Assembly: GCA_944392535.1 (NCBI GenBank)
Contig: CALXWY010000001.1
Span: 248,001-312,000 of the forward strand
Length of the DNA stretch: 64,000 bases
Reading direction: 5' to 3'
Source: an uncultured Alphaproteobacteria bacterium
GTDB taxonomy: Bacteria > Pseudomonadota > Alphaproteobacteria > Rs-D84
Shown here: one piece after another, positions 42,118 through 51,072 of the stretch
How the letters are laid out: each line of letters opens with the position of its first letter
Position numbering within the stretch: the stretch's first letter is position 1
Notes under the pieces: generated by a model
Database searches by the model: none
Told to the model about the DNA's origin: nothing
What the model saw: only the letters and a program-made list of their open reading frames with translations
Translations under genes and position numbers: made by a program

Positions 42118-42879
42118 ATGAAAAAAATAATTTTAACATCTTTGTTGGCTGTTTTTGCGGCAACAAGTGCAAACGCGGCAATTAATGATAATCCTATGTA
42201 TCGTCCGGACCAGGGCCGCTTTTACAGTGTTACAGAATTGAATTCGCATACCGAAGATATTGACAGTTGGAAAGTTACAGAAAAATTTGGTTATGGCATA
42301 ACAGACCAAGCGTCTATTTACATTAATACTGATTTATATGAATATAATTCTTTTGACCACTATGGTTGGGGCAATTTTGAAATCGGTGCCGATTATCGTT
42401 TGTTGAATGATATGAATTGGAAAGTTGATGCGTATGGTTCGTATGCGTTGGCGCCAGTATGGGGGGCCGAATTCTTGGATTCAAATGCAACAACATATAC
42501 ATGGGGTGTCGGTGTTCGTGCCGGATATGTAACGGATTTGTGGACGGTTGCTGGACATGTTGAATTTAATTATTTGAACAGTGAATCGTTCAATTGGGGC
42601 AACGATTTTGGAAATAATCATCTGTTGATTGCCGGGTTGGATGGATTTGTTTCGCTGACATCAGATTGGGCATTAATGCTGGGGGCGGAATACACCGGCG
42701 TTATGGATGACAGCGCAGAAAATGCCGGCAGATGGGACGGCAAAATTGGCGTAAATTATAACTTTAACCAAGACATGTTTGCTGGTGCGTACGTGTCAGC
42801 GATGATGGGTCATGGTTCTGGTGATTGGAAAATCGCCGATGGCATCGGATTTGGTGTAAAATTTGGTGCACAATTTTAA
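42118..42879 (+). CDS. Outer membrane beta-barrel protein
   Basis: 253 residues: a signal peptide (MKKIILTSLLAVFAATSANA) then a series of amphipathic strands rich in Tyr/Trp/Gly, ending GIGFGVKFGAQF with the terminal Phe expected for an outer-membrane barrel. It resembles opacity-type or small porin-like barrels. GGACAGG precedes the ATG. Its terminator is the hairpin at 42901. A second barrel gene lies at 43526 with a similar terminator before it, which suggests a duplicated locus. Confidence 0.78.
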   Translation: MKKIILTSLLAVFAATSANAAINDNPMYRPDQGRFYSVTELNSHTEDIDSWKVTEKFGYGITDQASIYINTDLYEYNSFDHYGWGNFEIGADYRLLNDMNWKVDAYGSYALAPVWGAEFLDSNATTYTWGVGVRAGYVTDLWTVAGHVEFNYLNSESFNWGNDFGNNHLLIAGLDGFVSLTSDWALMLGAEYTGVMDDSAENAGRWDGKIGVNYNFNQDMFAGAYVSAMMGHGSGDWKIADGIGFGVKFGAQF

Positions 42880-42900
42880 TAAATACCGGACTGCTTTACA

Positions 42901-42930
42901 AAATCCCGCCGTGTGGCGGGATTTTATATT
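42901..42930. terminator. Hairpin terminator, copy 1
   Basis: A 10-bp stem (42901-42910 with 42915-42924) with loop GTGT. The T-tract follows on the plus strand; the minus-strand gene ends at 42924, so it can act on both. The same stem and loop recur at 43446-43470. Confidence 0.85.
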
Positions 42931-43109
42931 GACTGTAATGGATGATGCGTTACATCAATGAACAAAATTAATTCGTATACAGTTGGATGTTGTTGGTCTG
43001 TGGTGATTTGATAATATCCGGATTCATCTGTATTGAATATGTCGCACATAACAAATACCGGAATTTTTTGTTTATGGCGTACGTGTTCTATTTCTTGCCC
43101 TAATGTCAT
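42924..43109 (-). CDS. Small HTH-like protein under a structured leader
   Basis: A 61-residue protein starting MTLGQEIEHVRHKQKIPVF. The spacing LGxxIxxxRxKxxIP resembles the first helices of XRE-type helix-turn-helix proteins, but the domain is short and the second half (ESGYYQITTDQQHPTVYELI) is unusual. It has a strong ribosome binding site, GGGGGG directly after the attenuator's T-tract. It is preceded by a promoter and a 190-base structured leader. It may be a small regulator. Identification is tentative. Confidence 0.5.
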   Translation of the reverse strand: MTLGQEIEHVRHKQKIPVFVMCDIFNTDESGYYQITTDQQHPTVYELILFIDVTHHPLQSI

Positions 43110-43299
43110 TGTATCCCCCCAAAAAAATGTAATAAAAAACCACCAGAAAAAATCTAAGTGGTTGGAGGTTGATTACTATGAAAGATATAGTGCCGCTTAT
43201 TCAATATATTCACGACCCTCCAACCAAACAGGTTGGAATTTCATCCAATGGATGTCTTTCAGGGGTAATCACACCCCGCAACAGCAACCCGCCATTGCA
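43110..43299 (-). ncRNA. Structured attenuator leader, copy A
   Basis: On the minus strand the leader contains, in order: hairpin GGGGT/ACCCC (43277-43262), hairpin CATCC/GGATG (43254-43242), CCAACC paired with GGTTGG (43236-43231 with 43225-43220), the conserved GTGAATA, the segment CACTATA with ACTAT/ATAGT, CCTCCAACC (43168-43160), and a terminator stem AACCAC/GTGGTT (43163-43158 with 43143-43138) followed by T residues. GGTTGGAGG (43225-43217) can instead pair with CCTCCAACC, which removes the terminator arm. The order of elements is the same as in copy B. Confidence 0.7.
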
Positions 43300-43305
43300 G
43301 ATGCT

Positions 43306-43334
43306 ATTATAAAAATCCGTTTTGTTTATTGCAA
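43306..43334 (-). promoter_or_regulatory. Promoter of leader copy A
   Basis: On the minus strand TTGCAA (43334-43329), a 17-base spacer and TATAAT (43311-43306). The start is expected near 43299. Confidence 0.7.
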
Positions 43335-43442
43335 TTTGTTTTTTGTCATAAATTGTAATAATTTTGTACTGATAAAAATATTGTCATTTTGCCATTTTTA
43401 ATACGTCCCTGATTTTTGGGATTTTCCATCGGTATTTTTAAT

Positions 43443-43473
43443 AAAAAATCCCGCCGTGTGGCGGGATTTTTTT
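43443..43473 (+). terminator. Hairpin terminator, copy 2
   Basis: A 13-bp stem (43443-43455 with 43460-43472) with loop GTGT and a long T-tract. The core AAATCCCGCC-GTGT-GGCGGGATTT is identical to copy 1 at 42901-42924. It sits upstream of the second barrel gene, whose promoter is not clear. Confidence 0.8.
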
Positions 43474-43525
43474 GCGGACTTTGTTCTTGTTGTTTATGTT
43501 TGCACAGACGTGTAATTATTGTGGT

Positions 43526-44290
43526 ATGGCGCATGGTATAAAATTATTTTTAATATTTACGGTATGCTATATTGCTGGATACTCATGCGCACATGCCGCG
43601 CGATTGGATGTCAGTCATATCAGTCAATCTGGTGAATTTTCTGCATCGTTTGGTGCGGCGTTCAAGACTGGTGCAAATCGTGATAATACGACCCAAACAG
43701 ATTTTTTATCTGGACGTGTACATGAATTATCACTGGATTTGGATTATACTTTTTTAGATGATTGGACGATTTCATTCAGCACGGACAATGATTATTCTGA
43801 TTCACAGATTGGTGTAAAGTGGAAGCTGATAAAATTTCATGAACTGAAAATTGATTTTATGGCGGACTATGGCATTGCATGGACAAAAAACGCCAAAACA
43901 GATGTACGTTTGGGGAATAATAATTTTGATTTTGGAATGCGTGTTCATGGTATTGCGTTGCAGGATTTTCAATGGGCAGTGAAAATCATGGGCCAGTTTG
44001 TATTTGCAGAACCAAAAAACTTTTGGAATATAAATCTGACCGCAGAAGCGATGTATTATTTCCATCCAGATATTGCCGCCAAGTTTGAATTTGAATATGA
44101 CTTTAATCAGATTAGTGCACCAATAACACAATATGATCGCACAATTCATTTTGGAATAATATATAATATGTCTAATATTGCGTCAGTGCATCCTTATGTA
44201 AAATATCACTTTAAGACCGATACAGCAGACAATAATTATATTCCCGATAATTTTTGGAAAATTGGGGCAGAGTTTTCAGTAGAATTTTAA
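43526..44290 (+). CDS. Outer membrane beta-barrel protein
   Basis: The protein starts at the ATG at 43526 (MAHGIKLFLIFTVCYIAGYS, cut near AHA), giving 254 residues; longer frames from 43472 or 43496 would start inside or just after the preceding terminator. The mature part is a regular series of amphipathic strands and ends KIGAEFSVEF with a C-terminal Phe. It looks like a small porin-like or opacity-type barrel. No strong ribosome binding site is seen. It lies between the two copies of the structured leader. Confidence 0.68.
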   Translation: MAHGIKLFLIFTVCYIAGYSCAHAARLDVSHISQSGEFSASFGAAFKTGANRDNTTQTDFLSGRVHELSLDLDYTFLDDWTISFSTDNDYSDSQIGVKWKLIKFHELKIDFMADYGIAWTKNAKTDVRLGNNNFDFGMRVHGIALQDFQWAVKIMGQFVFAEPKNFWNINLTAEAMYYFHPDIAAKFEFEYDFNQISAPITQYDRTIHFGIIYNMSNIASVHPYVKYHFKTDTADNNYIPDNFWKIGAEFSVEF

Positions 44291-44382
44291 GCATCTATGA
44301 TGGTGGTTTGACGCATAATGCATAACAATTAATTTTTGGATTGTGTTGTACTTGCCGGTAAAGGTTTATGATAAAAATTTGC

Positions 44383-44412
44383 TTGGATTTTTATACAAAT
44401 ATAAATTATAAT
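44383..44412 (+). promoter_or_regulatory. Promoter of leader copy B
   Basis: TTGGAT (44383-44388), an 18-base spacer and TATAAT (44407-44412). The start is expected near 44419. Confidence 0.65.
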
Positions 44413-44418
44413 ATTTTT

Positions 44419-44615
44419 TGTGGCGTTGGATTAACGCCATGGGGTGTCAAGACCCGAAATGCGGCGTTGCGGTATGCGACGATAAAGCTCCAACCATTGG
44501 TTGGAGGGCTGTGAATAATGCGTTTACGCAAAATAAGCACACTATACCGTATTGTAGTCTTGAACCTCCAACCACTTGAAAATTCTTTCAGTGGTTTTTT
44601 GTTTGGGGGTGGATT
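44419..44615 (+). ncRNA. Structured attenuator leader, copy B
   Basis: In order: hairpin GGCGTT/AACGCC (44422-44438), GGGT/ACCC (44442-44455), CGTTGC/GCGACG (44465-44481, loop GGTAT), CTCCAACC/GGTTGGAG (44488-44506), the conserved GTGAATA, CACTATA, and then CCTCCAACC (44565-44573), overlapping the terminator stem AACCACT/AGTGGTT (44570-44576 with 44590-44596) and its T-tract. GGTTGGAGG (44499-44507) can alternatively pair with CCTCCAACC, which would open the terminator. GGGGG (44605-44609) is the Shine-Dalgarno. It is on the opposite strand to copy A. Confidence 0.72.
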
Positions 44616-45182
44616 ATGAGAAAGCTTATATTTATTATCGCTGTCTGCATGCTGTACCACAACGCGTATGGTGCGATAGGACAACCATGCAGCGAGCCGT
44701 GTTTAAAAGGAACAATCCCACTACCAGATAGTTGGGATTGTGGTGTGTGTCCTGCTAATACATATATGGATGAGATGTTATGTCCCGCACCCGAATTATA
44801 TGAATGTAAACCATGTCCCGCGGGTACAATAACAATTGGCGATACAGCCGCCGATCATGACAGTATTGATGACTGTGTTGTTCCACCTGTTTCTTGTATG
44901 TCCGGATATTATTTGCCTGCCGGTTCTGCAACATGTACGCAATGCCCAAAAAATTCATATTGTCCGGGTGGGGAATATACATCATCTGGTCAAGATAGTG
45001 GTATTATTGCATGTCCAAATGATACCAAATCACCGATTGGTTCTGACAGCGCGGATGATTGTGGTCGTATATTACATATTGGTGAATATGTTTTATACTT
45101 ACGCACTGCAAAATTAACCAGTCCAGCATTGCATGTAAAAATAGGTGATGTGATATATTATGGGGATGCGTTTCCCGCATAG
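44616..45182 (+). CDS. Exported Cys-rich protein under leader B
   Basis: 188 residues with a signal peptide (MRKLIFIIAVCMLYHNAYGA). The mature part has about twenty Cys residues arranged as CPxG..C modules (PCSEPCLKGTIP, CVPANTYM, CPAGTITIG, CTQCPKNSYCPGG), similar to the C-terminal part of 15372-16829. It ends RILHIGEYVLYLR, LTSPALHVKIGDVIYYGD. It is likely surface-exposed and disulfide-bonded. It starts directly after the structured leader, with its own terminator-based control. No known function. Confidence 0.75.
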   Translation: MRKLIFIIAVCMLYHNAYGAIGQPCSEPCLKGTIPLPDSWDCGVCPANTYMDEMLCPAPELYECKPCPAGTITIGDTAADHDSIDDCVVPPVSCMSGYYLPAGSATCTQCPKNSYCPGGEYTSSGQDSGIIACPNDTKSPIGSDSADDCGRILHIGEYVLYLRTAKLTSPALHVKIGDVIYYGDAFPA

Positions 45183-45297
45183 TTATTATTAGTAATGTAA
45201 TGTACTAATAAAAAAATCGTCATGTTGAAACAAGACAAACATCCCAGTTTTACGGGATTTTCTAGCGTTTTTTTTGATAAAAATTCCCACATTCTGC

Positions 45298-45326
45298 TTG
45301 ACAATACTGGGGTTCGTGATTATAGT
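45298..45326 (+). promoter_or_regulatory. str operon promoter
   Basis: TTGACA (45298-45303), a 17-base spacer and TATAGT (45321-45326). The rpsL leader that follows is about 140 bases long. The interval 45183-45297 holds only a weak hairpin (45241-45258). Confidence 0.75.
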
Positions 45327-45333
45327 ATATTCG

Positions 45334-45390
45334 CTTTCCGTGTAAATAAGGAAAGAAAAAACACAGAAATCTGCGTATTTTGACAGATTT
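45334..45390 (+). other. Tandem hairpins in the rpsL leader
   Basis: CTTTCC/GGAAAG (45334-45339 with 45350-45355) and AAATCTG/CAGATTT (45367-45373 with 45384-45390) stand one after the other in the untranslated leader. They may regulate the operon. Confidence 0.45.
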
Positions 45391-45473
45391 ATAATCGCGG
45401 TGTTTCCGTTGAAATAAGTCTGATAGGCAGGTTTTGTGCAGACAAAAAGTAAGCAAAAACAAAGAGATTTTGA

Positions 45474-45845
45474 ATGCCAACAGTAAATCAACTGATTCGG
45501 AAGCCGCGCAAAAAGGTTGTTGTAAAGTCAACAGCACCGGATATGATGGCGGCGCCGCAAAAACGTGGTGTTTGCACGCGTGTGTACACAACCACGCCGA
45601 AAAAACCTAATTCTGCCCAACGTAAAGTGGCACGTGTAAAACTGGCCAATGGACGTGAAGTTACGGCCTATATCCCGGGTGAAGGGCATAATTTACAGGA
45701 ACACAGTGTTGTTATGATACGTGGTGGTCGTGTAAAGGACTTGCCGGGGGTGAAATACCATATTATTCGTGGTGTTTTGGATACCAAGGGTGTTGATGGC
45801 AGAAAGCAGGGGCGTTCCCTGTATGGTGCCAAGACGGCAAAGTAA
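45474..45845 (+). CDS. rpsL: 30S ribosomal protein S12
   Basis: S12 lies at the decoding centre and affects accuracy and streptomycin response. 123 residues; the sequence [18 protein letters not shown] and the later [13 protein letters not shown] are standard. The Lys of PKKPNSA is present, the wild-type state at a common streptomycin-resistance site. It is the first gene of the str operon (rpsL-rpsG-fusA-tuf). Confidence 0.97.
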   Translation: MPTVNQLIRKPRKKVVVKSTAPDMMAAPQKRGVCTRVYTTTPKKPNSAQRKVARVKLANGREVTAYIPGEGHNLQEHSVVMIRGGRVKDLPGVKYHIIRGVLDTKGVDGRKQGRSLYGAKTAK

Positions 45846-45856
45846 TTATGATGGTG

Positions 45857-45899
45857 CACACAGCGTGTCTGTGTGAGTAATTCGGGCCCCAGCCCGGAT
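45857..45899 (+). promoter_or_regulatory. Tandem hairpins between rpsL and rpsG
   Basis: CACACAG/CTGTGTG (45857-45863 with 45869-45875) and ATTCGGGC/GCCCGGAT (45880-45887 with 45892-45899). In E. coli the rpsL-rpsG spacer is the S7 autoregulatory target, so this structure may be its analogue. Confidence 0.5.
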
Positions 45900-45922
45900 G
45901 AAGAACAAAAAGGAAAATTAAA

Positions 45923-46396
45923 ATGTCAAGACGCAAAAGAGCAACAAAACGTGAAATTCTGCCGGATTCAAAGTATAACAATCTGGTTGTCGCGAAATGT
46001 ATTAATGTGGTTATGTGGGACGGCAAAAAAGAAGTTGCCGAAGATATTGTTTATGGCGCACTGGATTCGTTAAAGAAAATCGCAAAAGATGGTGATGAAT
46101 TGGCCACGTTCTTGGAAGCGGTTGATGCGTTAAAACCATCTGTGGAAGTCAAAGGACGCCGCGTTGGTGGTGCAACATATCAGGTTCCCGTAGAAGTAAG
46201 ACCGGACCGTCAACAGACGTTGGCATTGCGTTGGTTGGTTATGTTCGCACGTAAACGTGGTGAACGTTCTATGAAAGACAGATTGTTTGGTGAACTGCGT
46301 GATGCGTTAAACGGCCAGGGCGGTGCGTTTAAGAAGAAAGTTGATACGCACAAAATGGCCGAAGCCAACAAGGCATTTGCGCACTTCCGTTGGTAA
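45923..46396 (+). CDS. rpsG: 30S ribosomal protein S7
   Basis: S7 nucleates assembly of the 30S head and regulates the str operon in E. coli. 157 residues; [17 protein letters not shown] opens the protein and the [22 protein letters not shown] region is typical. AAAAGGAAAATTAAA precedes the ATG. It is separated from rpsL by 77 bases of paired hairpins. Confidence 0.96.
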   Translation: MSRRKRATKREILPDSKYNNLVVAKCINVVMWDGKKEVAEDIVYGALDSLKKIAKDGDELATFLEAVDALKPSVEVKGRRVGGATYQVPVEVRPDRQQTLALRWLVMFARKRGERSMKDRLFGELRDALNGQGGAFKKKVDTHKMAEANKAFAHFRW

Positions 46397-46435
46397 TATT
46401 TTTGAATTTACAAATAAAGAACAAGGGAAAGAAAT

Positions 46436-48517
46436 ATGTCAGTCGGAAAAACAGCACCTTTGGATATGTACCGCAATATCGGCATTATGGCACATATTGA
46501 TGCGGGCAAAACAACAACGTCAGAACGTATTTTGTTCTATACCGGTAAAACATATAAAATTGGTGAAGTGCATGATGGTGGCGCAACCATGGACTGGATG
46601 GAACAGGAACAAGAACGCGGTATTACAATTACGTCTGCGGCGACAACATGCTTTTGGCGCGATCATCGTATCAATTTGATTGACACACCGGGGCACGTTG
46701 ATTTTACGATGGAAGTTGAACGTTCGTTACGCGTCTTGGACGGTGCGGTTGCGGTGTTTGAATCTGTGTCTGGGGTTCAACCGCAAACAGAAACTGTGTG
46801 GCGCCAGGCTGATCGTTATAACGTTCCGCGTATTTGTTTTGTGAATAAAATGGACCGTATTGGCGGAAACTTTTTCCGCTGTGTTGATATGATTCGTGAA
46901 CGTTTGGGGGCGAATCCGTTGGTTGTGAATTTCCCAATCGGTGCAGAATCTGAATTCCGTGGGGTTGTTGATGTTGTTGAAATGCGGGGTATTGTTTGGG
47001 AAGATGACCTGGGCAAGGAACCGCACATTGTTGATATCCCAGATGACTTAAAAGAAAAAGCCGCGGAATTACACAACAAACTGATTGAAGAAGTTGTGAC
47101 ACTGGATGATGACATTATGGAAGCATATATGGAAGGTAACGAACCAGATGTTGCAACAATTAAAAAATTAATCCGCAAGGGTACAATTGCACAAAACTTT
47201 AATCCGGTTTTGTGTGGTACAGCGTTCAAAAACAAGGGTGTTCAGCCACTGTTGGATGCGATTGTTGATTATTTGCCAAGTCCGTTGGATATTCCCGCGA
47301 TTAAAGGAACGGCGATGGATGGTAAAACGGTTATTGAACGTCATGCCGATCCAAAAGAACCGTTCAGTGCGTTGGCATTCAAGGTGGCAAATGACCCATT
47401 TGTCGGAAATTTGATGTTTATCCGTATTTATTCTGGCAAATTAGTGTCGGGTTCTTATATTTACAATTCTAATCGTGACAAGCGTGAACGTGTTGGACGT
47501 ATGTTGTTGATGCATTCTAATCAACGTGAAGAAATTAAAGAAGCATCAGCCGGTGACATCATTACGCTGGTCGGTATGAAAGAAACAATTACCGGTGACA
47601 CATTGTGTGATGAATCAAATCCGATTATTTTGGAAAACATTCATGTTCCAGAACCGGTTATGAGTATTGCTGTTGAACCAAAAACCAAGGCAGATATTGA
47701 AAAAATGTCGTTGGGGTTACAGGCATTGGCCAAGGAAGATCCGTCTTTCCGTGTGTCCGTGGATGAAGAATCCGGTCAAACGATTTTGGCGGGTGTTGGT
47801 GAATTGCATCTGGAAATTTTGGTTGATCGCTTGCTGCGCGAATTCAAGGTTGACGTTAATGTTGGTGAACCGCGCATTGCGTATCGCGAAACATTCAGTA
47901 AACCAATTACAGAAGAATATACGCATAAAAAGCAATCTGGGGGTTCGGGTCAATACGCCCAAGTGAAAATTGAATTTGAACCATTGGAACCAGGTTCTGG
48001 GTATGTGTTTGAAAACAAGATTGTTGGTGGTGCTATTCCAAAAGAATATATCCCCGGCGTTGAAAAAGGGTTAAAGATAGCACAACAGACAGGTGTTCTG
48101 ATTGGCTATCCAACTGTGGATTTCAAAGCGACATTGGTTGATGGTAAGTATCATGAAGTTGATTCTAATGTATTATGCTTTGAAATTGCGGCGCGTGCCT
48201 GTTTCCGCGAAGCAATGAAAAAGGCGGCGCCAAAGTTGTTGGAACCGATTATGAAACTTTCGGTTAACACACCGGAAGAATATGTCGGTGACATCATCGG
48301 GGACCTGAACAGCCGTCGTGGACAAATCAACGGTATTGAAACACAATTTGGAAATCAGTTGATTTCAGCATTCGTTCCATTGGCGAACTTGTTCGGATAT
48401 GTCAAGACATTGCGTTCTTTGTCGCAAGGGCGCGCAAATCCGTATATGGAATTGTCGCACTATGCCGAAGTGCCGCAAAATGTCGCAGACGAGGTTATCA
48501 AGAAACTGACAAAATAA
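46436..48517 (+). CDS. fusA: Elongation factor G
   Basis: EF-G drives translocation and, with RRF, ribosome recycling. 693 residues. G1 is [20 protein letters not shown]3 is [17 protein letters not shown], and NKMDRIGG is G4. The C-terminal domain IV loop and final [19 protein letters not shown] match EF-G1. It lies 39 bases after rpsG with AAGGGAAAG upstream. Confidence 0.97.
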   Translation: MSVGKTAPLDMYRNIGIMAHIDAGKTTTSERILFYTGKTYKIGEVHDGGATMDWMEQEQERGITITSAATTCFWRDHRINLIDTPGHVDFTMEVERSLRVLDGAVAVFESVSGVQPQTETVWRQADRYNVPRICFVNKMDRIGGNFFRCVDMIRERLGANPLVVNFPIGAESEFRGVVDVVEMRGIVWEDDLGKEPHIVDIPDDLKEKAAELHNKLIEEVVTLDDDIMEAYMEGNEPDVATIKKLIRKGTIAQNFNPVLCGTAFKNKGVQPLLDAIVDYLPSPLDIPAIKGTAMDGKTVIERHADPKEPFSALAFKVANDPFVGNLMFIRIYSGKLVSGSYIYNSNRDKRERVGRMLLMHSNQREEIKEASAGDIITLVGMKETITGDTLCDESNPIILENIHVPEPVMSIAVEPKTKADIEKMSLGLQALAKEDPSFRVSVDEESGQTILAGVGELHLEILVDRLLREFKVDVNVGEPRIAYRETFSKPITEEYTHKKQSGGSGQYAQVKIEFEPLEPGSGYVFENKIVGGAIPKEYIPGVEKGLKIAQQTGVLIGYPTVDFKATLVDGKYHEVDSNVLCFEIAARACFREAMKKAAPKLLEPIMKLSVNTPEEYVGDIIGDLNSRRGQINGIETQFGNQLISAFVPLANLFGYVKTLRSLSQGRANPYMELSHYAEVPQNVADEVIKKLTK

Positions 48518-48532
48518 AAAAATAAAAAAAGA

Positions 48533-48560
48533 TTGTGATTTTTGATTTCTGGTTTATGAT
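48533..48560 (+). promoter_or_regulatory. Possible internal promoter before tuf
   Basis: TTGTGA (48533-48538), a 16-base spacer and TATGAT (48555-48560), inside the 115-base fusA-tuf spacer. Confidence 0.35.
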
Positions 48561-48632
48561 TGGTGAGAATTCCAATGAATCGGAAATCAGATTTCAGAAA
48601 TCAAATTAACAGCCAAGCCTAAGGAGAAAACT

Positions 48633-49820
48633 ATGGCAAAAGAAAAGTATGTAAGAACCAAGCCGCACGTTAACATCGGTACAATTGGTCACGTTGACCA
48701 TGGTAAAACGACATTGACGGCCGCAATCGTTCATTATTATGGCGTTGGCGCAGACCAAGCCAAGGGTGTTGATCAAATTGATAATGCACCAGAAGAACGT
48801 GCACGTGGTATTACAATTAATACTGCACACGTTGAATATGAAACAGCGAATCGTCATTATGCACACGTTGACTGCCCAGGGCACGCGGACTATGTTAAAA
48901 ACATGATTACCGGTGCGGCGCAGATGGACGGTGCGATTTTGGTCGTTGCCGCAACAGATGGACCGATGCCACAAACACGTGAACACATTTTGTTGGCACG
49001 CCAGGTTGGTATTCCAAAAATCGTTGTTTATTTGAACAAGTGCGATTTGGTAAATGATCCTGAATTGTTGGAATTGGTTGAAATGGAAATTCGTGAACTG
49101 TTGTCTTCAAATGACTTTGATGGCGACAAGGCTCCGATTATTCGTGGTTCTGCCGTTTCTGCATTAGAAGGTAAAAGTGATGGTTTGGGCAAAGAATCAA
49201 TTGACGCGTTGTTGGCGGCATGTGATGAATACATCCCATTGCCAGAACGTCCGGTTGACAAACCGTTCTTGATGCCGATTGAAGACGTATTCTCTATTAC
49301 TGGTCGTGGTACTGTGGTTACAGGTCGTATTGAATCTGGTACAGTAAAGGTCGGTGATGAATGCGAAATTGTTGGTTTGCGTCCAACACAGAAAACAACA
49401 GTTACTGGCGTTGAAATGTTCCGCAAATTGCTGGACCAAGGTGAAGCCGGTGATAACGTTGGTTTGTTGTTGCGTGGAACCAAGAAAGAAGATGTTGAAC
49501 GTGGTCAGATTATCTGCAAACCGGGTTCTATTACCCCGCACACTGAATTTGAAGCAGAAGTCTATATTCTGACCAAAGAAGAAGGTGGACGTCACACTGC
49601 GTTCTTTAGCAACTATCGCCCACAGTTCTATTTCAGCACAACAGACGTAACAGGTACAATCACACTGCCGGCTGATAAAGAAATGGTTCTGCCGGGTGAT
49701 AACGTCCGTATCTCTGTGCAACTGATTGCACCAATTGCTATGGACGAAGGCCGTCGCTTTGCTATCCGTGAAGGCGGACGCACAGTTGGCGCAGGCGTTG
49801 TATCAAAAATTATTAAATAA
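48633..49820 (+). CDS. tuf: Elongation factor Tu
   Basis: EF-Tu delivers aminoacyl-tRNA to the ribosome. 395 residues with [34 protein letters not shown] and NKCD of the G domain; domains 2 and 3 follow ([40 protein letters not shown]). AAGGAG is upstream. Only one tuf copy is in the window. Confidence 0.97.
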   Translation: MAKEKYVRTKPHVNIGTIGHVDHGKTTLTAAIVHYYGVGADQAKGVDQIDNAPEERARGITINTAHVEYETANRHYAHVDCPGHADYVKNMITGAAQMDGAILVVAATDGPMPQTREHILLARQVGIPKIVVYLNKCDLVNDPELLELVEMEIRELLSSNDFDGDKAPIIRGSAVSALEGKSDGLGKESIDALLAACDEYIPLPERPVDKPFLMPIEDVFSITGRGTVVTGRIESGTVKVGDECEIVGLRPTQKTTVTGVEMFRKLLDQGEAGDNVGLLLRGTKKEDVERGQIICKPGSITPHTEFEAEVYILTKEEGGRHTAFFSNYRPQFYFSTTDVTGTITLPADKEMVLPGDNVRISVQLIAPIAMDEGRRFAIREGGRTVGAGVVSKIIK

Positions 49821-49833
49821 GTAAAACAGTCGT

Positions 49834-49876
49834 GGGTCGGTGTATCTGGATGAAAAATGCCAGAGATTACCGGCCC
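49834..49876 (+). promoter_or_regulatory. Structured leader before rpsJ
   Basis: GGGTCGGT (49834-49841) pairs with ACCGGCCC (49869-49876) with one G:T, enclosing TCTGG/CCAGA (49845-49849 with 49860-49864). It occupies the tuf-rpsJ spacer. In E. coli L4 controls this operon through the S10 leader; whether this is an analogue is unknown. Confidence 0.5.
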
Positions 49877-49901
49877 CGATAACGATAAGGAAAACGAACA
49901 A

Positions 49902-50213
49902 ATGGTACCAGCATCTAAAATTCGCATCAAATTGACAGCGTTTGACCACAGGGTTTTAATGGAATCTGTGGATGAAATAGTCAAAACTGCAAAGCGCACA
50001 GGCGCAGATGTAGTTGGACCCGTTCGCTTGCCGACATTGATTAAGAAGTTTACTGTGAACCGTTCGCCGCACGTGCATAAAAAATCCCGCGAACAATTTG
50101 AAATTCGCAATCACAAAGCGGTTGTGGATATTGTTAATCCAACCCCTCAGACAGTAGATGCATTGATGAAGTTGGATTTGGCGTCCGGTGTTGATGTAAA
50201 AATTAAATTGTAA
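49902..50213 (+). CDS. rpsJ: 30S ribosomal protein S10
   Basis: S10 is the first protein of the S10 operon and also a transcription antitermination partner (NusE). 103 residues: [20 protein letters not shown] and [20 protein letters not shown]-like segments are standard. I choose the ATG at 49902 (AAGGAAAACGAACAA upstream); an earlier ATG at 49857 would add 15 residues absent from the family. Confidence 0.95.
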   Translation: MVPASKIRIKLTAFDHRVLMESVDEIVKTAKRTGADVVGPVRLPTLIKKFTVNRSPHVHKKSREQFEIRNHKAVVDIVNPTPQTVDALMKLDLASGVDVKIKL

Positions 50214-50221
50214 TTGTTTGT

Positions 50222-50259
50222 GTTGGACGGCGTAATCAATGGTGTGTACAACGTCCAAC
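50222..50259 (+). other. Hairpin between rpsJ and rplC
   Basis: A perfect 8-bp stem, GTTGGACG (50222-50229) with CGTCCAAC (50252-50259), and a 22-base loop. Confidence 0.5.
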
Positions 50260-50284
50260 CTACTGACGAAAAAAGGCAAATAAA

Positions 50285-51037
50285 ATGAAACGTAGCGGTT
50301 TAATAACAACAAAAATAGGTATGACACGTTTGTATGATGACGGTGGCGTGGCGCATCCAGTGACTGTTCTGTCTGTGGGTGATTGCACGGTTATCGGTAA
50401 TCGTACAATGGATAAAAATGGATATGTCGCAAATGTGTTGGGTATGCGCGAAGCCAAGGCAAAGCATGTTGCAAAGCCCCAGGCGGTTGCGGCAGAAAAA
50501 GCAGGCGTAAAACCATATCGCAAAGTCGTAGAATTTCGTGTGTCTGATGATTGTGTCATCCCAACAGGAACTGTATTAAATGCGGCGCATTTTATTGCCG
50601 GACAATTTGTTGATGTCCAAGCAACCAGTAAGGGCAAGGGATTCCAAGGTGCAATGAAACGCCACAATTTTGGTGGTAAAGAAGCATCACACGGTGTGTT
50701 AAAAGCCCATCGTTCAATCGGTGGTACAGGTATGCGTGAATGGCCTGGTCGTGTTTTGAAGGGTAAAAAAATGGCCGGTCAGATGGGTAACGAAACTGTT
50801 ACTGTTCAGAATCTGAAAGTGTTTGGTGTTGATGAAGCAGAAAATTTAATCTTTGTAGAAGGCGCGGTCCCAGGGGCAAATGGAACATTTGTCTTGGTGA
50901 CAGATGCGATAAAAAAAGAACAGAAAGATTTGCCGGTTCCGACAAAGTTGCAGGTCGCGGAATCTGTGGCACCAGAATCAGTGGAATCCGGTGAACAGCC
51001 GGCGGCAGAAACCGAAACAGAAACTGTTGCGGAATAA
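50285..51037 (+). CDS. rplC: 50S ribosomal protein L3, with acidic tail
   Basis: L3 is an early-assembling 50S protein near the peptidyl transferase centre. The core has GMTRLYDDGGV and the GTGMREWPGRVLKGKKMAGQMG loop that carries the methylated Gln region. At 250 residues it is about 40 longer than usual; the excess is a C-terminal acidic stretch (APESVESGEQPAAETETET). The tail is unusual and may be disordered. Confidence 0.93.
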   Translation: MKRSGLITTKIGMTRLYDDGGVAHPVTVLSVGDCTVIGNRTMDKNGYVANVLGMREAKAKHVAKPQAVAAEKAGVKPYRKVVEFRVSDDCVIPTGTVLNAAHFIAGQFVDVQATSKGKGFQGAMKRHNFGGKEASHGVLKAHRSIGGTGMREWPGRVLKGKKMAGQMGNETVTVQNLKVFGVDEAENLIFVEGAVPGANGTFVLVTDAIKKEQKDLPVPTKLQVAESVAPESVESGEQPAAETETETVAE

Positions 51038-51072
51038 TAGTATGGGCAACAGATTAGAGTAAGGTGGAAAAA

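Noticed and set aside
44419-44615. T-box leader
   Set aside because: The element has no specifier loop or T-box sequence of the usual kind, and the downstream gene is not aminoacyl-tRNA-related.
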